Of a DNA stretch of 21,076 bases, positions 16,508-21,076 are shown in pieces (position 1 is the stretch's first letter; each line of letters begins with the position of its first letter). The translations under genes and the position numbers were made by a program. The notes under the pieces are model-generated. The model was not told the DNA's origin and made no database searches. It saw only the letters and a list, made by a program, of their open reading frames with translations. The stretch covers positions 9,911 through 30,986 of the forward strand of contig SGPM01000317.1 of assembly GCA_004802725.1 (NCBI GenBank). Direction: 5' to 3'. Source of the stretch: Antrodiella citrinella (lineage: Eukaryota > Basidiomycota > Agaricomycetes > Polyporales > Steccherinaceae).

Positions 16508-18120
16508 TCACGACGACTCATAGAGACCCAGCAAGTCAAACAGCTCTCCCGGCTGTTCCAAAAACATGTCCGTCACGATCTTCGACACCAACCGAGGACC
16601 CCAGCACATGTTCAACAACCGTCCCCGTCACTAGCTGTCTGAACCCGTCCAGCAAACCCACGGGACATGGGTAATCTTCATCGGCGAAGATGATGGGTTT
16701 CTCCAGCGGGTATCCAAGCTGCTTTCGCTGAAGTAGTGCAGCGTTCAGACGCGGCCAGAGTTGGTGATCAGCTACACCCTTGAAAGGTTTCACGCGTCGT
16801 TGCACGAGGGTCCTGAGTTTCGGAAGGGGTACGACCATCACCGGTTGTGAGCTTTCGGAGGGGATAGGGTGTGGCGCTGTAGGTATGTTACTCACGAACG
16901 CGCCGTGCCCGCTTATGTATAGGGTCTCGACATGGTCAAGATGTTGGAGCAACTCAGACGAGTCGGCCGGGTTCGTGGAACCAATGAGCAAAGTGCGCAC
17001 ACCTTGCTCCCGGATCGAGTCAAGGCAGAGCCGCATCCCGTGAGATCTCAACAGTCTTGAAAAGGAGAAGAGGGAGGAAGAAGGAAGGCTAGCGAGTAGG
17101 CGCTAGGTGATATGTTGTTCGGTGCTCCTCTAAAGGCGTATCGAGTTGAGGTCGAACGGGGAGACAGAAATCAAAGATAGAGATGCTACGGAGGACGGTG
17201 AGATCCTCGAAGACAGCCTACACTCTGGGAACACCAGCGAAACGACCAGGGCGTATGTCATATAACTCTTGTTTGTCTTGTTGAGCGAACGAGACAGACG
17301 CGGTTCGTGGGTAAGTCATCCGCTGCAGGACATCTACTCAAGATTGGAATGGGCGTCCCATCGACACAATATTGAGGACTTGCAAGCAGGATAACTCGTC
17401 ACGCCGAGTTTCGTCGGGCGGTTCGTCATAGGCCAACTTGACTATGCGTAGCGCAAGCGTTTGAAGCAGTGGGAGTCGGTCCAAGGCCTCGAGCAATGCT
17501 GTTGGTGATACACCAAAGTCCCGCGTGTCAAGGCCAAGGTGGGCCAAAGTCGGCAGGAGTAACTGTGTAGATGTCCGGAAGTCGAACGAGCCAACCAGTG
17601 TCTGAAGAGCGGGCAGTCGGACGCCCTCTCTCACCTCGAAAGGCTCTGGCAATGTCAAGGGAGGAGGGGGGCACCCCGGAGAGAGACCATAGACAAGCTC
17701 GTAGATGTGTCGCCCCTTGGCAGTTTTACAAGATGTTGGATACGATGTAGCTGACTGGAAATCAATTCCATCATATCGACTCCCTCGTCGGTTCTACTCC
17801 CCAAAACAACAGTAAGGGGTGCCCCTTGCGAGCGTGAGATCATGACAGGCGACTTCCTCCGATGCGACGAAAGACCAAATCAGAGCGTACTGGAGGGCGA
17901 TCTCCCTCCAGTGTCTGCAAATTTAATCGTGGGTGTAACGAATCCAGGCGTATGGTCGCACTGCCTTTGGTTCATCCAAGTATGTTGAGAAATGGACCTC
18001 GACGAGCAGCAACAGTATGCTGGCGAGGAATTCAGACGGGCGTTGATGGAGGAGAGGGAGCCTGTGCAGCAGTCCTTCATAATGACGGACTGCTTTCAGG
18101 GTCGACGCCCTGGCGATGTT
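16508..18120 (-). pseudogene. Decayed F-box/LRR paralogue of the 399-2306 gene
   Basis: Same strand and domain order as the intact F-box gene, recognisable end to end. Matching pieces are TLKAVRHYEGLL (TLKAIGHYERLL), RPYAWIRYTH and CRHWREIALQ (same in the intact gene), SRSQGAPLTV (SRSQQAPLTV), LHRIQHL (LHRIRHL), LPALQTLVGSFDF, TPLL-type LPLLQTLALR, VETLYISG, PLPKLRTL and a final QPGELFDLL. Lesions: the ATG is missing near 18120; a six-base insertion puts a TAA at 17925-17923 inside the F-box (between RYTH and CRHW); the reading frame changes at least four times (near 17850, 17660, between 17338 and 17051, and near 16600). Some frame changes could be introns, but the stop inside a conserved helix cannot. 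The region 17060-17330 is the least alignable. Confidence 0.8.
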
Positions 18121-18286
18121 ATACGAACCTTTGAAATCTGACGAGCACTGGACGATTGCGGGTGACTGCGTGCATGGGGCTGGGCGTCTAAGAGCGGGTC
18201 AGCCACAATGTCAACAGGGTCAAATAGACACGCGCGTCGTTATCAACTACGCAGTCGCTGGTCGGCCCTCTCACCGTCACACTACC

Positions 18287-19944
18287 ATGGCTCCCAGATC
18301 CTCCTCCTCGTATCTCGCCGCCGTCGTCGTCGCCGTCCTCCTCGTCCCCGCCGCACACGCCGTCCCCGCTNTCCACCAGCCCCAACGCCGCCGTCCCCCG
18401 CGAGCAGCCCATCTTCTCCGTCGCTCCCCTTGTCGCCGATATCCATCCCCATGGCACTGTCAACAACTCGTACATGGTCGTCTTCAAGGACGACGTCGAC
18501 ACTCAGCTGAGGAACAACCACTTCAACTTTCTCCAGATGGCACACGAAGAGAACAGCGTCCTCGGTGACGAGGTCGCCTCTGGTCTCCGCCACATCTACG
18601 ACGGTCACCTCAAGGGCTACTCTGGCCACTTCACTCCAGCCACCATCGACCGCATTCGCACCATGCCTGAGGTCGCCTATGTGGAGAAGGACCAGATTGT
18701 TCGCACCCAGGACGAGGTCCCCTTGATGGCCTTGGATACCCAGAAGGGTGCTCCTTGGGTGAGTCATACGACCAAACTCAATATGTGCCCTGTCACTCAC
18801 ATTTCCGCTTAAAGGGTCTTGCTCGCATCAGCCACCGCGCCAGACTCGCTTTCTCGACTTTCACAAAGTACGAATATGAGAAGCAAGGCGGCGAGGGTGT
18901 TGATGTCTACGTCATCGACACTGGCATCAACGTCGGTCACAAGGAGTTCGACGGTCGCGCCTCTTGGGGCAAGACCATCCCTCTGAACGACGAGGATATC
19001 GACAACAACGGTCACGGTACTCACTGTGCTGGTACCATCGCCTCCAACAAGTACGGTGTCGCCAAGGGTGCTCATGTCATCGCTGTCAAGGTGCTCGGTA
19101 GCAATGGCAGCGGTACCATGAGTGACGTCGTCGCAGGTGTCGACTTCGCTGCCAAAGCTTCTCAGACTAAGATGGAGGCCGCGAAGAAGGAGTTTGCTCT
19201 CACCGGCAAGACCACGCACAAGGGTTCTGTGTCCAACATGAGTCTTGGCGGTGGTAAATCCCAGGTTCTGGACACGGCCGTCAACAAGGCTGTTGACAAC
19301 GGCATGCATTTCGCTGTTGCCGCTGGCAATGACAACCGTGATGCTTGCAACTACTCTCCCGCCGCTGCGGAGAATGCTGTCACAGTCGGTGCATCTACCC
19401 TCGGTGACATTCGTGCCTACTTCTCCAACCACGGCAAGTGTGTCGACGTGTTCGCCCCAGGTAAATCTTCATGCTTCCATGACATGTCTCGGCTGCTGAT
19501 AATATTCATGTAGGCTTGAACATTCTGTCCACGTACATCGGTAGCACAAGCGCGACGACTACCATGTCCGGAACCTCTATGGCTTCCCCTCACACTGCTG
19601 GTCTGCTCGCCTACCTTCTCTCCTTGTACGGAACAGAGACATTCAGCCCGACCGTCACTCCCGATCTCGTTCCTTCCGCTCTTTCCAGCCCATCCCTTAT
19701 CTCTCCCTCGGTCAGCCACGCGTACAGCATTGCGCACTCTTCTATCCCATCGTGGCTCGCGGCTTTCCTACCACCACCAAGCCTCGTCGAGGCTGTTGCG
19801 CCTACTCCCAAAGAGCCCCAGACGCTGACGCCTAAGCAGCTCAAGGCTGCTTTGCTCAGCTTGGCCACCAAGGATGTGTTGACGGATGCCCTTCCCGCGG
19901 GTACTCCCAACCTGTTGATCTTCAACAACGCGACGAGCTCTTAA
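18287..19944 (+). CDS. PRB1: Subtilisin-like serine protease, cerevisin/proteinase B type
   Basis: MEROPS S8A endopeptidase of the cerevisin kind, usually vacuolar, acting in protein turnover and autophagy. Exons 18287-18758, 18815-19460, 19514-19944; introns 56 nt (AAAG acceptor) and 53 nt; about 515 aa. Signal peptide [20 protein letters not shown] with AHA cleavage site. An inhibitor I9-type propeptide runs from [13 protein letters not shown] to YVEKDQIV. The maturation region [12 protein letters not shown] follows, then the catalytic triad: D192 in VIDTG, H224 in [12 protein letters not shown]394 in [11 protein letters not shown], with oxyanion AAGNDN. A Ser/Pro-rich insert lies between [10 protein letters not shown] and [11 protein letters not shown]; the end TPNLLIFNN matches cerevisins. 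Anomaly: the signal peptide and propeptide are in different frames as written. Ignoring the ambiguous base at 18371 makes the frame continuous, so that base is probably a spurious insertion. Confidence 0.96.
18371..18371 (+). other. Ambiguous base causing apparent frameshift
   Basis: A single N between the codons for VPA and the following Ser/Thr/Asn-rich stretch. With it counted, the protease loses frame 28 codons after the start; without it, signal peptide and propeptide join smoothly (VPA then [16 protein letters not shown]). Most likely a consensus or base-calling artefact rather than a mutation. Confidence 0.8.
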
Positions 19945-20544
19945 TCGGTCCCATCGGATCGGTTATTCCGACACGGTAGGTCGAGTTGTGTCTCCTGTTT
20001 GATCTGGTCTGGTCTGGGGTTGTGACTGAGTAGATGTTCCTGTGGAGTTTGTTGTCGGCATGGACATTCGGATTTCTTTGGCATCTCTGTCTACCACATT
20101 CCCTCACTACATCTCTGTCATACAGCAAACATCGGCTCGAGTTTACCCTTGTTTCTGCATCGCTGTCGCTTCACTGCACTCCCCCCTCTGTAATTCTAGT
20201 TATACATATTCGTCACGATCATTCTTCTTGCAATCAGTGTGGACGCGTGACGCACCGGCCGCTTCTATGACTGCGAGGGTTCTGACTTTTTGCCTGTCAT
20301 TGCAAGTATGGGCGCCTCGTGTCCATCCGACCGTACTCTTCAGGCTTCCGCACTGGCACGCCAACACCCCGATCCTTTACATGGACGATGTTGACTGGGC
20401 TCAATCCACTTGGTATCGCCTCAGGAAATGAATGAAGTGGCCGTGGAGCTCCTTGAGCACGTTTCACTCGTGCAGCACGGATGCCTTGTGCACACGGAGC
20501 ATTGACGTGCCCTTCTTGTAGGTTTTCAACACTCACGCTCTCAG
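19945..20544. other. Protease 3' flank and upstream region of last gene
   Basis: No separate gene called. A short frame beginning at an ATG at 20428 (MNEVAVELLEHVSLVQHGC) could be a first exon of the last gene: a 57-nt intron from GTGCAC near 20488 to the CTCTCAG at 20544 would join it in phase. The donor is poor. Another open stretch ending at 20431 has no family likeness. Confidence 0.4.
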
Positions 20545-21076
20545 ATGCTTGAACCACCTATTCACGTTCGACGATTGGATTGCGATGCTCACTGGGCGAG
20601 GCTGGTGTTTGGCGTGACGTTGCTGACGTCCCTCGTCTTCTTCGCTGGTGTGCGTGTCCTTGCGTGGGCGTCGGCTCGTGCCCTTGCAGCGCTGAATTCT
20701 GATGAGGTCGATGGCATGGCAAAACATAGACCAGTAGCTCAGGTGAGCGCGATTCGAAGCTCAGATAGCCCTTGATTGAATATATATGTTTGGACAGGAT
20801 GATTTGGCTTTCAACGTACGGCAAGATCCTGTGATTTACCCAATGGCTCTGTTTGCTCCGCAAGGCGAGGAGGTCACAGAGTCCGCAACTGACGTACCAG
20901 GACCCCCAGATCTTCCAGAAAAGAAAACCATCTACTCGGAACCTCTCCACACCCTACAAGCTCAAGTTGACGACACCCGCATCGACCTGACACCCTTCGC
21001 TACGCCCTGCCGTTTCCGGTTCATCTCCAGCCGCGCCTTCGTCCACCACGCCACGCTCCAAATCACCGAGTTCCCA
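20545..21076 (+). CDS. Unknown one-TM protein, 3' end beyond window
   Basis: Exon 20545-20742 starts MLEPPIHVRRLDCDAHW and has one strong membrane segment (LVFGVTLLTSLVFFAGVRVL). It ends at CAG/GTGAGC. The 55-nt intron 20743-20797 ends GGACAG, and the next exon, in phase 0, runs open to the window edge (DDLAFNVRQDPVIYPMALF..., then Pro/Glu-rich, then IDLTPFATPCRFRFISSRAF). An acceptor-like CTCTCAG directly before the ATG means an upstream exon may exist (see 20428). The layout suggests a short N-terminal tail, a membrane anchor and a larger soluble domain. Family not recognised. Confidence 0.6.

Noticed and set aside
1..21076. Transposon, tRNA, rRNA or integrated viral sequence
   Set aside because: No terminal repeats, reverse transcriptase, transposase, capsid or tRNA-like folds were recognised by reading; a repeat-library and tRNA scan would be needed to exclude short relics.

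Overview
The window looks like nuclear DNA of a mushroom-forming basidiomycete (Agaricomycetes). Genes are dense and split by many introns, mostly 53-70 nt, with GTRNGT-type donors, CTAAC/CTGAC/CTNAT-like branch sites and YAG acceptors. LRR-rich F-box genes, a cerevisin-type protease and a fungal succinate-fumarate carrier all fit this. There are no operons, CRISPR arrays, tRNAs, rRNAs or intact transposons that I can see. Ambiguous bases cluster at the left end (1-180), inside the first F-box gene and at 18371, which suggests modest sequence quality there.

Layout. 399-2306 (-): intact F-box/LRR gene. 3172-7581 (-): three collinear conserved genes, namely a five-exon cAMP-dependent protein kinase catalytic subunit, a small three-exon acylphosphatase (5581-6017), and a six-exon mitochondrial succinate-fumarate carrier. 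8150-9289 (+): weakly supported lineage-specific coding pieces. 9800-10446 (+): three-exon cupin. 10775-11405 (+): the first third of a GH28 pectinase-family gene, broken off before the catalytic residues. 11820-12548 (-): C-terminal piece of an LRR/F-box-like gene. 12857-16148: a run of small genes, namely a macro-domain protein (-), an unknown 108-aa protein (-), a head-to-head unknown gene (+), and a small WHWAIY-motif protein (-) whose start codon appears to be split by an intron. 16508-18120 (-): decayed full-length paralogue of the first F-box gene. 18287-19944 (+): cerevisin/proteinase-B-like subtilase. 20545-end (+): N-terminal part of an unknown one-TM protein, cut by the window edge.

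Functionally, PKA (glucose/cAMP signalling), the succinate-fumarate carrier (gluconeogenesis from C2 compounds) and vacuolar-type proteolysis are nutrient-response functions. I see no sequence proof that they are co-regulated. The rest is accessory and fast evolving: F-box copies at several stages of decay, a broken pectinase, and small orphan genes. The best candidates for something undescribed are the 12.8-16.2 kb small-gene run with its macro-domain member and 160-bp bidirectional promoter, and the unusually long, open intron inside the PKA kinase domain. All exon structures were derived by hand from splice signals and family conservation; none has transcript support here.
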